From: Antribacter gilvus
Lineage (GTDB): Bacteria > Actinomycetota > Actinomycetes > Actinomycetales > Cellulomonadaceae
DNA length: 64,000 nt
Direction of reading: 5' to 3'
Assembly: GCF_003946865.1 (NCBI RefSeq)
Contig: NZ_QXTH01000005.1
Span: 186,001 to 250,000, forward strand
The notes beneath the pieces were generated by a model. The model was not told where the DNA came from. It made no database searches and worked only from the letters and a program-made list of their open reading frames with translations. The position numbers were made by a program, and so were the translations under genes. Below are positions 1-8,088 of the stretch, one piece after another; position 1 is the stretch's first letter; every line of letters begins with the position of its first letter.

Positions 1-29
1 CCCGGGCCGCGCCGGGGGCAAAACGGGCA

Positions 30-35
30 TAGGCT
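30..35 (+). promoter_or_regulatory. -10 element for a leaderless transcript
   Basis: TAGGCT matches the actinobacterial TAnnnT -10 consensus and ends seven bases before the ATG at 43. No Shine-Dalgarno sequence is present, so transcription probably starts at the start codon. Confidence 0.5.
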
Positions 36-42
36 CGCGAGC

Positions 43-663
43 ATGGCCCGCTACTTCGATGTCCACCCGGTGGACCCGCAGCCCCGCGTGGTGGGGCAGG
101 TCGTCGCGATGCTCCGTGAGGACGCGCTGATCGCGTACCCGACGGACTCGTCGTACGCGCTGGGGTGCCGCATGGAGTACCACGCCGGGGTGGAGCGGAT
201 CCGTGCGATCCGGCGCCTCGACGACAAGCACCACTTCACGCTGGTGTGCGCGGACTTCGCGCAGCTGGGCCAGCTCGTGAAGCTGGACAATGCGGCGTTC
301 CGCGCCATCAAGGCGTCCACGCCCGGGCCGTACACGTTCATCCTCCCCGCCACGTCGGAGGTGCCGCGGCGGCTCGCGCACCCGAAGAAGAAGACGGTGG
401 GCGTGCGGATCCCCGACTCGCGGGTGGTGCAGGCGCTGCTCCGGGAGCTGGACGCGCCGCTGCTGTCGTCGTCGCTGATCCTGCCGGGGGCGTCGGAGCC
501 CCTCACGGACGGCTGGACCATCAAGGAGGAGCTCGACCACGTGCTCGACGCGGTGGTGGACGCGGGCGACGTGGGGAGCGAGCCGTCCACGGTGGTGGAC
601 TGGTCGGAGGGCTATCCGGAGGTGGTCCGGGTGGGGTCCGGGGACCCGTCCCGGTTCGAGTGA
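43..663 (+). CDS. YciO/YrdC-Sua5 family protein (threonylcarbamoyl-AMP synthase-like)
   Basis: A 206-residue single-domain YrdC-fold protein. The N-terminal part carries a PTDSSYALGC stretch (about residues 33-42), the counterpart of the PTET/STYGLG nucleotide-binding motif, followed by the RI/LDxKH region (RRLDDKHHFTLVC), and a TPGPYTFILPAT segment typical of the family. It lacks the C-terminal Sua5 domain. The pattern (SSYALG, KHHFTL) looks closer to YciO than to the true TsaC/Sua5 enzymes, so a role in tRNA t6A37 synthesis is possible but not assured. It precedes galU in the same direction with a 43-base gap containing its neighbour's promoter, so the two are probably transcribed separately. 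Confidence 0.85.
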   Translation: MARYFDVHPVDPQPRVVGQVVAMLREDALIAYPTDSSYALGCRMEYHAGVERIRAIRRLDDKHHFTLVCADFAQLGQLVKLDNAAFRAIKASTPGPYTFILPATSEVPRRLAHPKKKTVGVRIPDSRVVQALLRELDAPLLSSSLILPGASEPLTDGWTIKEELDHVLDAVVDAGDVGSEPSTVVDWSEGYPEVVRVGSGDPSRFE

Positions 664-693
664 ACGCGGACGTCGTGGCCGCGCCCGGACCAG

Positions 694-699
694 TAGCCT
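694..699 (+). promoter_or_regulatory. -10 element upstream of the UDP-glucose pyrophosphorylase gene
   Basis: TAGCCT, a TAnnnT-type -10 box, ends seven bases before the ATG at 707. The absence of a ribosome binding site fits a leaderless mRNA. Confidence 0.5.
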
Positions 700-706
700 G
701 GGCGGT

Positions 707-2122
707 ATGACGACCTCGGCGACGGGCCTCGAGCAGGCCCGCCAGAAGATGACGGACGCGGGTGTTGCGCCTGCCGCGATCGAGACGTTCACGCGGTTCT
801 ACGGGCTGCTGGAGTCCGGCGAGTCGGGCCTCCTCCGCGAGACGGAGATCGAGCCCCTGACGGACATCCCGCGGCACGCGGACCTCGACCTCGACGAGGC
901 GGAGGCGGCCGCCGCCCTCGCGCGGACGGCGATCATCAAGCTCAACGGCGGCCTCGGCACGTCCATGGGCATGGACCAGGCGAAGTCGCTCCTGCCGGTG
1001 CGCCAGGTGGCCGACGGCGGGACGCTCACCTTCCTCGACGTGATCGTCGGTCAGGTGCAGGCCGCCCGCGAGGCCACCGGCGCGCGGCTGCCGCTGATCC
1101 TCATGAACTCGTTCCGCACGCAGGAGGACACGCTCTCGGCGCTGGCCCCGTACGCGGACCTCGCGGTGGACGGCCTGCCGCTGGACTTCCTGCAGAACCG
1201 CGAGCCCAAGCTGCTCGCCGACACGCTGGAGCCCGTCTCGTGGCCGGCGGACCCGTCGCTCGAGTGGTGCCCGCCGGGTCACGGCGACCTGTACCCGGCG
1301 CTGCACGCGTCGGGCGTGGTCCGGGCCCTGCTCGACGCGGGCTTCCGGTACGCGTCCGTGTCCAACTCGGACAACCTGGGCGCCGCGCCCGACGCCGCCA
1401 TCGCGGGCTGGTTCGCCGCCTCCGGCGCGCCCTATGCCGCCGAGCTGTGCCGCAAGACGCCCGCGGACGTCAAGGGCGGGCAGCTCGTGGTGCGGCGGTC
1501 GGACGGGCGGATCGTGCAGCGTGAGACCGCGCAGACGCACCCGGACGACATGTCGTCCGCACTGGACGCTTCGAAGCACCCGTTCTTCCACGCGAACAAC
1601 CTGTGGTTCGACCTGGAGGCCCTGGCCGCCGAGCTCGAGCGCACCGGCGGCGTGCTGGAGCTGCCGCTCATCCGCAACGAGAAGACGGTGGATCCCGCCG
1701 ACCCGTCGTCGCCGAAGGTGGTCCAGATCGAGTCCGCCATGGGCGCGGCCGTCGCGGTGTTCGACGGCGCCGTCGCGATCGAGGTGGGCCGCGAGCGGTT
1801 CCTGCCCGTGAAGACCACGAACGACCTGCTCGTGCTGCGCTCGGACGTCTACGACCTCACCGACGACTTCCGCCTCGTCGCCACCGCGCCCGCGCCTCTC
1901 GTGGACCTGGACACGGCGTACTTCAAGCTCGTGGGCGGCTTCTCCGAGCGGTTCGCCGCCGGGGCGCCGTCGCTGCGCGACGCCGAGTCGCTCACCGTGC
2001 GCGGCGACTGGACGTTCGGCGCGGGCGTGCGCGTGGCCGGCAAGGGCGCGCTCGAGGACCCGGGCACCCCGGCACAGGTGCCCGACGGCGCCACGGTGGG
2101 CCCGGACGGCCTCACCGGCTGA
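707..2122 (+). CDS. UTP--glucose-1-phosphate uridylyltransferase (eukaryotic UGP2 type)
   Basis: Makes UDP-glucose from UTP and glucose 1-phosphate, a cytosolic precursor for cell-wall glycans and trehalose. The 471-residue length and the LNGGLGTSMG motif with downstream K of QAKSLLPV (residues 79-96) mark the UDPGP family (Pfam PF01704), not the shorter bacterial GalU family. The NSDNLGA metal and sugar-nucleotide motif lies near residues 219-225, and the HANNLWFDL and KTTNDLL segments are also present. The start at 707 is supported by a -10 box seven bases upstream. The stop codon lies in the first copy of a 14-base tandem repeat. The family assignment is secure. Confidence 0.95.
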   Translation: MTTSATGLEQARQKMTDAGVAPAAIETFTRFYGLLESGESGLLRETEIEPLTDIPRHADLDLDEAEAAAALARTAIIKLNGGLGTSMGMDQAKSLLPVRQVADGGTLTFLDVIVGQVQAAREATGARLPLILMNSFRTQEDTLSALAPYADLAVDGLPLDFLQNREPKLLADTLEPVSWPADPSLEWCPPGHGDLYPALHASGVVRALLDAGFRYASVSNSDNLGAAPDAAIAGWFAASGAPYAAELCRKTPADVKGGQLVVRRSDGRIVQRETAQTHPDDMSSALDASKHPFFHANNLWFDLEALAAELERTGGVLELPLIRNEKTVDPADPSSPKVVQIESAMGAAVAVFDGAVAIEVGRERFLPVKTTNDLLVLRSDVYDLTDDFRLVATAPAPLVDLDTAYFKLVGGFSERFAAGAPSLRDAESLTVRGDWTFGAGVRVAGKGALEDPGTPAQVPDGATVGPDGLTG

Positions 2123-2151
2123 GGCTCACCGGCTGAGGCTCACCGCCGAGG
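2111..2151 (+). repeat. 14-base tandem repeat, three units
   Basis: CTCACCGGCTGAGG occurs at 2111-2124 and 2125-2138, followed by a degenerate third unit at 2139-2151. The first unit encodes the last codons and TGA stop of the preceding gene. Each unit has a small internal palindrome (CTCACCGG/CCGnTGAG-like). Slippage duplication at a 3' end is the simplest explanation. Confidence 0.7.
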
Positions 2152-2182
2152 CTCGACCACACCCCTGATCGAGGAGAAGAAC

Positions 2183-2494
2183 GTGAACGAGTTCCTGAAC
2201 GGCCCGTCCGACAGTTCCGCGGACGGCGTCGCGCCGGCCGAGATCGACCTGGACGGGGACGGCGTGGTCGACATCCGGCTCGTCGACACGGACGGCGACG
2301 GCCGGGCGGACGCCCAGCTCGAGGACTACGACGGCGACGGCGTGCCCGACCTCGAGCTGTACGACACGGACGGCGACGGCCGGCCCGACGTCGTGGTCGA
2401 GACCACCGCCGGGGTGCAGCGCATCTCCGTGGACCTGGACGGTGACGGCGAGCTCGAGGTGACCGACACGTTCGAGGTCGGCCTCGAGCGATAG
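2183..2494 (+). CDS. Small acidic D-x-D-G-D repeat protein (putative Ca2+-binding)
   Basis: A 103-residue, strongly acidic protein made largely of five DxDGDG units (DLDGDGVVD, DTDGDGRAD, DYDGDGVPD, DTDGDGRPD, DLDGDGELE) spaced about 12-14 residues apart. This resembles the calcium-binding loops of EF-hand, dockerin or thrombospondin type 3 repeats. There is no signal peptide, transmembrane segment or cysteine, so it is probably cytoplasmic or released by an unknown route. The GTG start at 2183 is supported by a GAGGAG ribosome binding site at 2171-2176. Calcium binding is inferred from the loops only; the cellular role is unknown. Confidence 0.75.
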   Translation: MNEFLNGPSDSSADGVAPAEIDLDGDGVVDIRLVDTDGDGRADAQLEDYDGDGVPDLELYDTDGDGRPDVVVETTAGVQRISVDLDGDGELEVTDTFEVGLER

Positions 2495-2563
2495 CCAAAA
2501 GTGCCCTGGGACACTCCATTCAGGTTTCCGTCATGGAACCTTCTCGTGAAGATCTCCTAACAT

Positions 2564-2595
2564 GGGATGAATGCCCCGTTCGCTCCTTTCATCCC
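2564..2595. other. Short inverted repeat upstream of the DUF1851 gene
   Basis: GGGATGA at 2564-2570 is repeated in inverted orientation as TCATCCC at 2589-2595, with an 18-base spacer. It lies 28 bases upstream of the chosen GTG start at 2623. It could be a weak terminator of the preceding gene or an operator; the sequence does not decide. Confidence 0.35.
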
Positions 2596-2622
2596 TAAGC
2601 AATTCATGGCACCATTCGCCGG

Positions 2623-3405
2623 GTGCACCTCATCCGTGAGTTCGCCCCGGACGCCTACGAGTTCGCCCTGTCTTCCTGGTCCTGGCTGGGCGTGGACGAC
2701 AAGCTGCCGCGCTTCACCTCGTGCTTCGGCGACATGTTCCTGGAGTCCGCGGACGGGTGGTGGTTCCTCGACACCGTGGAAGGCACGCTCGAACGCTGCT
2801 GGGACTCGATGGACCAGATGTTCGCCGAGCTCGAGACGGAGGACGGCCGCGCCGAGTACCTGCTCGAGGAGACCCTGAACCAGGCGGTGGCGCACGGCCT
2901 CGTCCTCGCGGAGGACGAGGTCTTCGCGTTCCTGCCCCCGCCCGCCGTCACGGGCACCATGAACGTGGACAGCCTCGCTCCCCTGCGCTTCGCCATAGCG
3001 GCGAACCTCTCGGGCCGCATCCACGGCGAGCTCCGCGGCATCGTGCCCGACGGCGGCCTGCCCGCCCTGGCAGCCGGCCTCGCCCCCGCGCAGCCCGGGT
3101 ACGCGACGCAGGCCGGGTACGCGACGCCTGCCGGGTACGCCCCGCAGCCCGCGTACGCGCCGCCTGCCGAGGCCTACCCGGGGGGCTTCGGCGACAACGG
3201 GTTCGGGTCGAACGGCTTCGGCGACAACGGGTTCGGCACCGGCGCCGACCAGTACGGGTACGGGCAGCAGCAGTACGACCAGTACGCCGCGGCACCCGCA
3301 CCGTACGACCCGTACGCCCCGACGACGTACCCCGACCACCCGCAGCAGAACGCGGAACAGCCGTACGCGCAGGGCTACGCGGACCCGTACCGACGCGCCC
3401 ACTGA
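2623..3405 (+). CDS. DUF1851 (Tdi1-type) domain protein with a Gly/Tyr-rich tail
   Basis: Residues 1-145 match the DUF1851 / T6SS immunity Tdi1 C-terminal family pattern, with the characteristic GWWFLDTVEGTLER segment near residue 45. From about residue 150 the protein becomes low-complexity: four GYA(T/P)xxA-type hexads, then four GFG(D/S/T)N-type units, then a Q/Y/P-rich stretch ending at residue 260. The tail looks disordered and is not part of the described domain. No type VI secretion gene is nearby, so an immunity function is not supported here. The GTG start lacks a clear Shine-Dalgarno sequence. An ATG at 2567 is in another frame. The exact start is therefore uncertain. Confidence 0.7.
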   Translation: MHLIREFAPDAYEFALSSWSWLGVDDKLPRFTSCFGDMFLESADGWWFLDTVEGTLERCWDSMDQMFAELETEDGRAEYLLEETLNQAVAHGLVLAEDEVFAFLPPPAVTGTMNVDSLAPLRFAIAANLSGRIHGELRGIVPDGGLPALAAGLAPAQPGYATQAGYATPAGYAPQPAYAPPAEAYPGGFGDNGFGSNGFGDNGFGTGADQYGYGQQQYDQYAAAPAPYDPYAPTTYPDHPQQNAEQPYAQGYADPYRRAH

Positions 3406-3444
3406 CCCTTGCCGGGACGGCCGGTCGTCGGCGGGACCACCCGG

Positions 3445-4053
3445 TCAGCGGCGGCGGGTCATCGTCACGTGCGCCACGCCGCTCGGGCTGCCCGTGGTCT
3501 CGACGTCGAACCGCTCCTCGAGGCCCTCCAGACCGTCCCAGAGCCGCACCCCGCGGCCGAGCACGATCGGCACGACGACCACGTGCATGTGGTCCACGAG
3601 GTCGGCGGCCAGGAACTCCCGGACCGTCGTCGGACCGCCGCCGAGCCGCACGTCCAGGCCGCCGGCCGCCTCCGTGGCGAGCTGCACCGCCTCCGCGGGC
3701 TCGGCATCCACGAAGTGGAACGTGGTGCCGCCCTTCATCTCGATGGGCGGCCGCGGGTGGTGCGTCAGCACGAAGACGGGCGTGTGGAACGGGGGCTCGT
3801 CGCCCCACCAGCCGACCCAGTCGTCGTCGGGCCAGGGCCCGGTGCCCGCGTCGAACTTGTTGCGCCCCATGATCTCCGCGCCGATGCCCGGGTCGTGGGC
3901 CGCGGCGAAGACGGCGTCCACCCCCGCCCGGGCGGGGAAGAACCACTCGTGCAGCCGCTCGCCGGCGTGCCCGAACGGCGCCTCACGCGTCTGCCCCTCC
4001 CCCGTGCCGTAGCCGTCGAGGGACACCGAGAAGTTGTGCACACGAACTGTCAT
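3445..4053 (-). CDS. Dihydrofolate reductase / RibD C-terminal family protein
   Basis: A 202-residue protein of the DHFR-like RibD C-terminal superfamily (NADPH-dependent reductase fold). It begins VRVHNFSVSLDGYGTG, has the GRNKF segment where DHFR-like proteins contact the cofactor, and the LGGGPTTVREFLAADLVDHMHVVVVPIVLGRG signature near residues 136-168. These stand-alone proteins are common in actinobacteria and are rarely true folate enzymes, so the substrate is unknown. The ATG at 4053 follows an ECF-type promoter (4063-4088) by nine bases and has no ribosome binding site, indicating a leaderless message. The same promoter layout occurs before two alpha/beta hydrolase genes in this window. 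Confidence 0.88.
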   Translation of the reverse strand: MTVRVHNFSVSLDGYGTGEGQTREAPFGHAGERLHEWFFPARAGVDAVFAAAHDPGIGAEIMGRNKFDAGTGPWPDDDWVGWWGDEPPFHTPVFVLTHHPRPPIEMKGGTTFHFVDAEPAEAVQLATEAAGGLDVRLGGGPTTVREFLAADLVDHMHVVVVPIVLGRGVRLWDGLEGLEERFDVETTGSPSGVAHVTMTRRR

Positions 4054-4062
4054 GCCGATACA

Positions 4063-4088
4063 GACGGCGCGCCGGGAGAAAACTCATC
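4063..4088 (-). promoter_or_regulatory. ECF-type promoter GATGAG-N16-CGTC
   Basis: Read on the minus strand, GATGAG (4088-4083), a 16-base spacer and CGTC (4066-4063) are followed nine bases later by the ATG at 4053. The same geometry recurs at 24983 and 39731, and with a longer leader at 34536. CGTC is a known -10 core for several ECF sigma factors; no ECF gene lies in the window. Confidence 0.6.
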
Positions 4089-4105
4089 GCCCCCTCTCCG
4101 GAGGG

Positions 4106-4777
4106 TCAGGCGAGGGCCGCCACGCGGCGGGTGACGTGCTCCGGGGTCTCGCCGTCGGCGTCGTCGGCCCGGACGGGCTCGCCGGCCACCCGGCGGACCG
4201 GGATCACCCCGGACCACGTGCCGGGCACCACGTCGGCGGGGTCGTCGACCGGGCCCGTCGCCCGCTGCTTCATCGACGCCTCCGCGAGCGGCAGCGCGAG
4301 GACCACCGTGGCGGCCAGCTCCTTGCGCGTCGCCGGGCGCAGGGTCGCGGACCGGCCGGGGACCATGTGGTCGACGACGGCGTCGAGCGCCCGCACCTTC
4401 TCCGCGTCGTCCACCACGAGCCGCGGCCGCCCGATCACCACCGCGGACCGGTAGTTCATCGAGTGGTGGAAGCCCGACCGCGCCGCGACCAGCCCGTCGA
4501 GCTCGGTCACGGTGACGCACACGTCGCTCTCGAGCGCCCGGCCCAGCCAGCCCGCCGCGACGGAGCCGTGGAGGTAGAGGGTGCCGCCGTCGTCCGGGCC
4601 GGCAGCGTCCACCGCATAGGCCGTCGGCAGCACCACCGGGTGCGAGCCGGCCGTGACCCCGAGGTGGGCCACGAGCCCGGCGGCGAGGAGGTCGAGCAAG
4701 GGCTCGCGCTCGGCGACCGCGCGGTTGCGGCCGCGGGTCGGGGTGGTGCGGGGCGTCGGGGAGAGCGTGGCGGTCAT
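4106..4777 (-). CDS. Pyridoxamine 5'-phosphate oxidase family (FMN split barrel) protein
   Basis: A 223-residue protein of the flavin-nucleotide-binding split-barrel type. It shows the VAHLGV...PVVLPTAYAVD entry strand, the TLYLHGSVAAGWL segment, and the SVMNYRS-like region (HHSMNYRSAVVIGRPRLV) that contacts FMN or a related cofactor. It is divergent from a MocR/PdxR-type regulator 71 bases away, a common arrangement in actinobacteria in which the regulator controls the flavoprotein. The ATG at 4777 was preferred over one 36 bases upstream because the latter would overlap the shared palindrome (4797-4822). A GATGCT box sits six bases before this ATG, consistent with a leaderless start. The substrate is not known. 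Confidence 0.85.
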   Translation of the reverse strand: MTATLSPTPRTTPTRGRNRAVAEREPLLDLLAAGLVAHLGVTAGSHPVVLPTAYAVDAAGPDDGGTLYLHGSVAAGWLGRALESDVCVTVTELDGLVAARSGFHHSMNYRSAVVIGRPRLVVDDAEKVRALDAVVDHMVPGRSATLRPATRKELAATVVLALPLAEASMKQRATGPVDDPADVVPGTWSGVIPVRRVAGEPVRADDADGETPEHVTRRVAALA

Positions 4778-4796
4778 ACGGGTAGCATCGGCGGCC

Positions 4797-4822
4797 AGGT
4801 GGCCTGCCGTCACGGGCCACTT
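4797..4822. promoter_or_regulatory. Inverted repeat in the MocR/PNPOx-like divergent promoter
   Basis: AGGTGGCC (4797-4804) and GGCCACTT (4815-4822) form an inverted repeat with one mismatch and a 10-base spacer. It lies midway between the two divergent genes. A MocR binding site is a reasonable inference, not a demonstrated one. Confidence 0.45.
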
Positions 4823-4848
4823 CCGCGGTAACCCGACAGGACACTTCG

Positions 4849-6219
4849 ATGACCACGCTCCCCGTCCGGCTCGACCGCTCCCGCGCCGAGCCGCTGCCCG
4901 CCCAGCTCTCCGGCGCGATCCGCGACCTCGTCGTCGACGGCACGCTGACCAAGGGCGACCGGCTCCCGTCCACGCGCGCCCTCGCCACGGACCTCGGGGT
5001 GTCGCGCGCCGTCACGGAGCAGGCCTACGACCAGCTCCTCGCCGAGGGCTGGCTGGAGGCCCGGCGCGGGTCGGGCACGTTCGTCGCCTCGGGCGGGCGG
5101 CTCCCGGCGGTGGTCGCCGCGCCCCGGCGAGCCACGCCGTCGTCGGACCTGGTGCGGCTCGACGCCGGGACGCCCTGGCTCGACCCGCGGCACCTGGCGG
5201 GCTGGCGGCGTGCCTGGCGCGAGGTCTCCGCCGCGCCGCCGCCGCGCGGCTACCCCGACCCGCGCGGGCTGCCCGAGCTGCGCACCGCCCTGGCCGAACG
5301 GCTCGCGCGGACCCGGGGTCTCGTCGTCGACCCGGACGCGCTGCTCGTCACGTCCGGCGCCACGGATGGCCTGCGGCAGTTCCTCGCCGCGCTCCCGCCC
5401 GGCGACGTGGCGGTGGAGGACCCGGGGTACCGCGCCGCGGTGGAGACCGTCCGCACGGCCGGGCGCGGCGTCGTCGACCTGCCCGCCCTCGCACCCGTGA
5501 CCTCGCTCGACGGCTGCGCCGCCGCCTACGTCACCCCCGCGCACCAGCACCCGCTCGGCCGGGTCATGCCCGCCGCCGACCGGCTCACGCTCCTCGACAC
5601 GGCCCGCCGCGCCGGGGCGGTCGTGGTCGAGGACGACTACGACTCCGAGCTCCGGTACGACGTCGCCCCCGTGCCCGCCCTCGCCGCCCTCGACCGGTCG
5701 CGCGTCGCCTACCTCGGCACCGCCGCGAAATCGGTGGTGCCGAGCCTGCGGATCGGGTGGACGGTGCCGACGCCGGGGCTGCTGGACGACGTCGTCCGGC
5801 GTCGGACCGTGACCCACGACGTGCCGTCCTGGCCCGCGCAGCGCGCGCTGCTCACGCTGCTGCGCGACGGCTGGCTCGACAAGGTGGTGCGCACGGCCCG
5901 GCGCGTCTACGCCGAGCGGGCGCCACGGGTGGCGGAGGCGCTCGCGCCGTACGCCGTGCCAGCGGGGCCGATGGCCGGGATGTACTCGACGTGGCTGCTC
6001 CCCCAGGCGTCCGCGCTGGCAGCCCGGGACGCGGCGGCGGCCGCCGGGTTCGAGGTCAACCTGCTCGCCGGGTACTGCCGGGCGGCGGACCTCACCGGGC
6101 TCGTGATCGGCTTCGGCGGCGTGACCGACGACCAGCTGGACCGGGCGCTGGAGGCGATCACGTGCGGCCTCTCCGGAGCTGTCAGAAGCTCCCCGGTCAA
6201 GACACCGGAGAGCTTCTGA
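4849..6219 (+). CDS. MocR/PdxR-type transcriptional regulator (GntR HTH + aminotransferase domain)
   Basis: A 456-residue two-domain regulator. Residues about 10-80 form a GntR winged helix (LSGAIRDLVVDGTLTKGDRLPSTRALA, then VSRAVTEQAYDQLLAEGWLE). Residues about 100-450 form a fold-type I PLP aminotransferase-like domain with YPDPRGLPELR, the VVVEDDYDSELRYD segment and the PLP-lysine context YLGTAAKSVVPSLRIGW (Lys near residue 295). MocR proteins use PLP as effector and often control vitamin B6 or neighbouring transport and oxidase genes; here the likely target is the divergent split-barrel gene. The TGA stop (6217-6219) lies inside the right arm of palindrome C1. Confidence 0.93.
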   Translation: MTTLPVRLDRSRAEPLPAQLSGAIRDLVVDGTLTKGDRLPSTRALATDLGVSRAVTEQAYDQLLAEGWLEARRGSGTFVASGGRLPAVVAAPRRATPSSDLVRLDAGTPWLDPRHLAGWRRAWREVSAAPPPRGYPDPRGLPELRTALAERLARTRGLVVDPDALLVTSGATDGLRQFLAALPPGDVAVEDPGYRAAVETVRTAGRGVVDLPALAPVTSLDGCAAAYVTPAHQHPLGRVMPAADRLTLLDTARRAGAVVVEDDYDSELRYDVAPVPALAALDRSRVAYLGTAAKSVVPSLRIGWTVPTPGLLDDVVRRRTVTHDVPSWPAQRALLTLLRDGWLDKVVRTARRVYAERAPRVAEALAPYAVPAGPMAGMYSTWLLPQASALAARDAAAAAGFEVNLLAGYCRAADLTGLVIGFGGVTDDQLDRALEAITCGLSGAVRSSPVKTPESF

Positions 6220-6225
6220 CAACTC
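6176..6225. repeat. Palindrome family C, copy 1
   Basis: Left arm GAGCTGTCAGAAGCTCCCCG plus GT pairs with a right arm ending in AGCTTCTGACAACTC across a short loop, 20 of 22 positions complementary. It overlaps the MocR stop codon and lies between convergent genes. The reverse complement of the copy at 49518-49569 is nearly identical. A bidirectional intrinsic terminator is likely, though no T-run follows. Confidence 0.8.
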
Positions 6226-6234
6226 GGCGAACCG

Positions 6235-8088
6235 TCAGACCAGGGAGTCCTGCCACGCCGCGTGGAGCGTCGCGAAGCGGCCCGTGCCCGCGATGAGGTC
6301 CTCGGGCGTACCGTCCTCCACCACGCGGCCGTGCTCCATGACGAGCACCCGGTCCGCGATCGCCACGGTGGAGAGGCGGTGGGCGATGATGATGGCCGTC
6401 CGGTCGGCGAGCAGGGTCTGCAGGCCGTGCTGGACGAGCCGCTCGCCGGGCAGGTCGAGCGACGAGGTGGCCTCGTCGAGGACCAGCACCGCCGGGTCGG
6501 CGAGGAACGCGCGCGCGAACGACAGGAGCTGCCGCTGGCCCGCGGACACCCGCCCGCCGCGCTTGTTCACGTCGGTGTCGTAGCCGTCGGGCATGGCCAT
6601 GACGAAGTCGTGGACCCCCACGGCCCGGGCGGCGGCCTCGATGTCCTCCTGGCTCGCGTCCGGTCGCCCGAGCGCGATGTTCTCGCGCACGGACCCGCTG
6701 AACAGGTACGCCTCCTGCGTCACCATGACGACGGCCCGGCGCAGGTCCCTGGAGGCCAGGTCGCGCAGGTCCACGCCGTCGAGACGCACCTGGCCCTCGG
6801 GGGCGTCGTAGAACCGGGTGACCAGCTTGGCCACCGTCGACTTGCCGGCGCCGGTGGTGCCCACGAGGGCCACGGTCTGACCCGCGGGGATGGTCAGGTC
6901 GAGGTCGGGCAGCACGACGGGCCCGTCGCCGTACTGGAACCGCACGTGCTCCAGGCGCAGCTCACCCTTCGCCGCGGGCAGGGGCACGGGCTTCTCCGGC
7001 TCGACGACGGTGGGCTCCTCCGCGAGCAGGCCGGACACCTTCTCGAGGGCCGCCGCCGCGGACTGGAACGCGTTGTAGAACATGCCGAGCTGCTGGATGG
7101 GCTGGAAGAACCGCTTCACGTACAGCAGCACGGCCACGAACATGCCGACCTCCATCGTGCCGCCCAGCACGCGCCAGCCGCCCGCGGCCAGCGCCACCAC
7201 GACGGTGACGTTGCCGATGAGGACGAGGCCCGGCTGGTAGCGGCCGTTCACGCCGAAGATGCGGAGGTTCGCCTGGCGGTACTCCTGCCCGAGCCGGTCG
7301 TACTCGGCCTCGGTGGTGGACTCGCGGCGGAACGCCTGCACGGCGCGCATGCCCGTCATCGTCTCGACGAACTTCACGATGAGGCGCGCGGAAGCCGTGC
7401 GCTGCTCGCGGTAGAAGAGCTGCGACTTGCGCTGGAACCAGCGGGTCAGGAACCACGCCGGGACGAACGCGGCGGCCAGGACGAGGCCCGAGCGCCAGTC
7501 CACCAGCGCGAGCCCGACGAACGTGAACACCATGACGAGCAGCGACGACACGACGCCGGTCAGGCCGCCGTCGAGCAGCTCGCGCAGGGCCTCCAGGTCG
7601 GACGTCTGCCGGGAGATGATCCGGCCCGACGTGTACGACTCATGGAACTCCAGAGACAGGCGCTGCGTCTGGCGGAACACCCGGCGCCGCAGCTCCAGCA
7701 GCACGGTCTGCGCGATGCGGGCGGCCGCCACGCGGTACGCGCCGATCGCCAGGCCGGCCACCACCGCCGCCACGAAGTACGCGACGCCGACGCTGATCAG
7801 CAGGCCCGACTCGCCGTCGCGCAGGGCGGGGAGGGCGTCGTCGATCGCCTTGGCCACGAGCCACGGCCCGGCGACCTGCCCGGCAGTGGAGGCCACGACC
7901 AGGACGCCGGCCCAGGTGAGGCCCTTGCCGTGCGGGCGCAGCAGGTTGCCGAGCAGGGACAGCGAGCGGGAGCGGACGGCGCGGCTGGTCGCCTTGTCGA
8001 GGCTCGTCTCGTCGTCCGAGGCTGCGTCGGTGGGACGGTTGTGGGGACGGTCGGCGGGGCGGGGGCTCACGGGGGCCTCGGCGGTCAC
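6235..8088 (-). CDS. ABC exporter half-transporter (TMD-NBD), second of a pair
   Basis: A 617-residue exporter half with an N-terminal six-helix type I ABC transmembrane domain (about residues 40-335) and a C-terminal nucleotide-binding domain. The NBD shows Walker [10 protein letters not shown], a Q-loop MVTQEAYLF, the signature RVSAGQRQL (in place of LSGGQ), Walker [14 protein letters not shown] and switch His in AHRLST. Its start overlaps the stop of the preceding exporter half (ATGA), and together they form a probable heterodimer. Because they end the siderophore biosynthesis operon, export of the siderophore is the simplest role, although a multidrug-type pump cannot be excluded. Confidence 0.92.
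   Translation of the reverse strand: MTAEAPVSPRPADRPHNRPTDAASDDETSLDKATSRAVRSRSLSLLGNLLRPHGKGLTWAGVLVVASTAGQVAGPWLVAKAIDDALPALRDGESGLLISVGVAYFVAAVVAGLAIGAYRVAAARIAQTVLLELRRRVFRQTQRLSLEFHESYTSGRIISRQTSDLEALRELLDGGLTGVVSSLLVMVFTFVGLALVDWRSGLVLAAAFVPAWFLTRWFQRKSQLFYREQRTASARLIVKFVETMTGMRAVQAFRRESTTEAEYDRLGQEYRQANLRIFGVNGRYQPGLVLIGNVTVVVALAAGGWRVLGGTMEVGMFVAVLLYVKRFFQPIQQLGMFYNAFQSAAAALEKVSGLLAEEPTVVEPEKPVPLPAAKGELRLEHVRFQYGDGPVVLPDLDLTIPAGQTVALVGTTGAGKSTVAKLVTRFYDAPEGQVRLDGVDLRDLASRDLRRAVVMVTQEAYLFSGSVRENIALGRPDASQEDIEAAARAVGVHDFVMAMPDGYDTDVNKRGGRVSAGQRQLLSFARAFLADPAVLVLDEATSSLDLPGERLVQHGLQTLLADRTAIIIAHRLSTVAIADRVLVMEHGRVVEDGTPEDLIAGTGRFATLHAAWQDSLV

Noticed and set aside
2567-2878. Alternative ATG start for the DUF1851 gene, implying a frameshift
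   Set aside because: The frame at 2567 does not continue into the domain; the domain frame begins at GTG 2623 and is intact. A sequencing or real frameshift near 2610 cannot be excluded but is not needed.
2623-3405. Type VI secretion immunity module
   Set aside because: No T6SS component or effector is in the window; the domain name alone does not support it.
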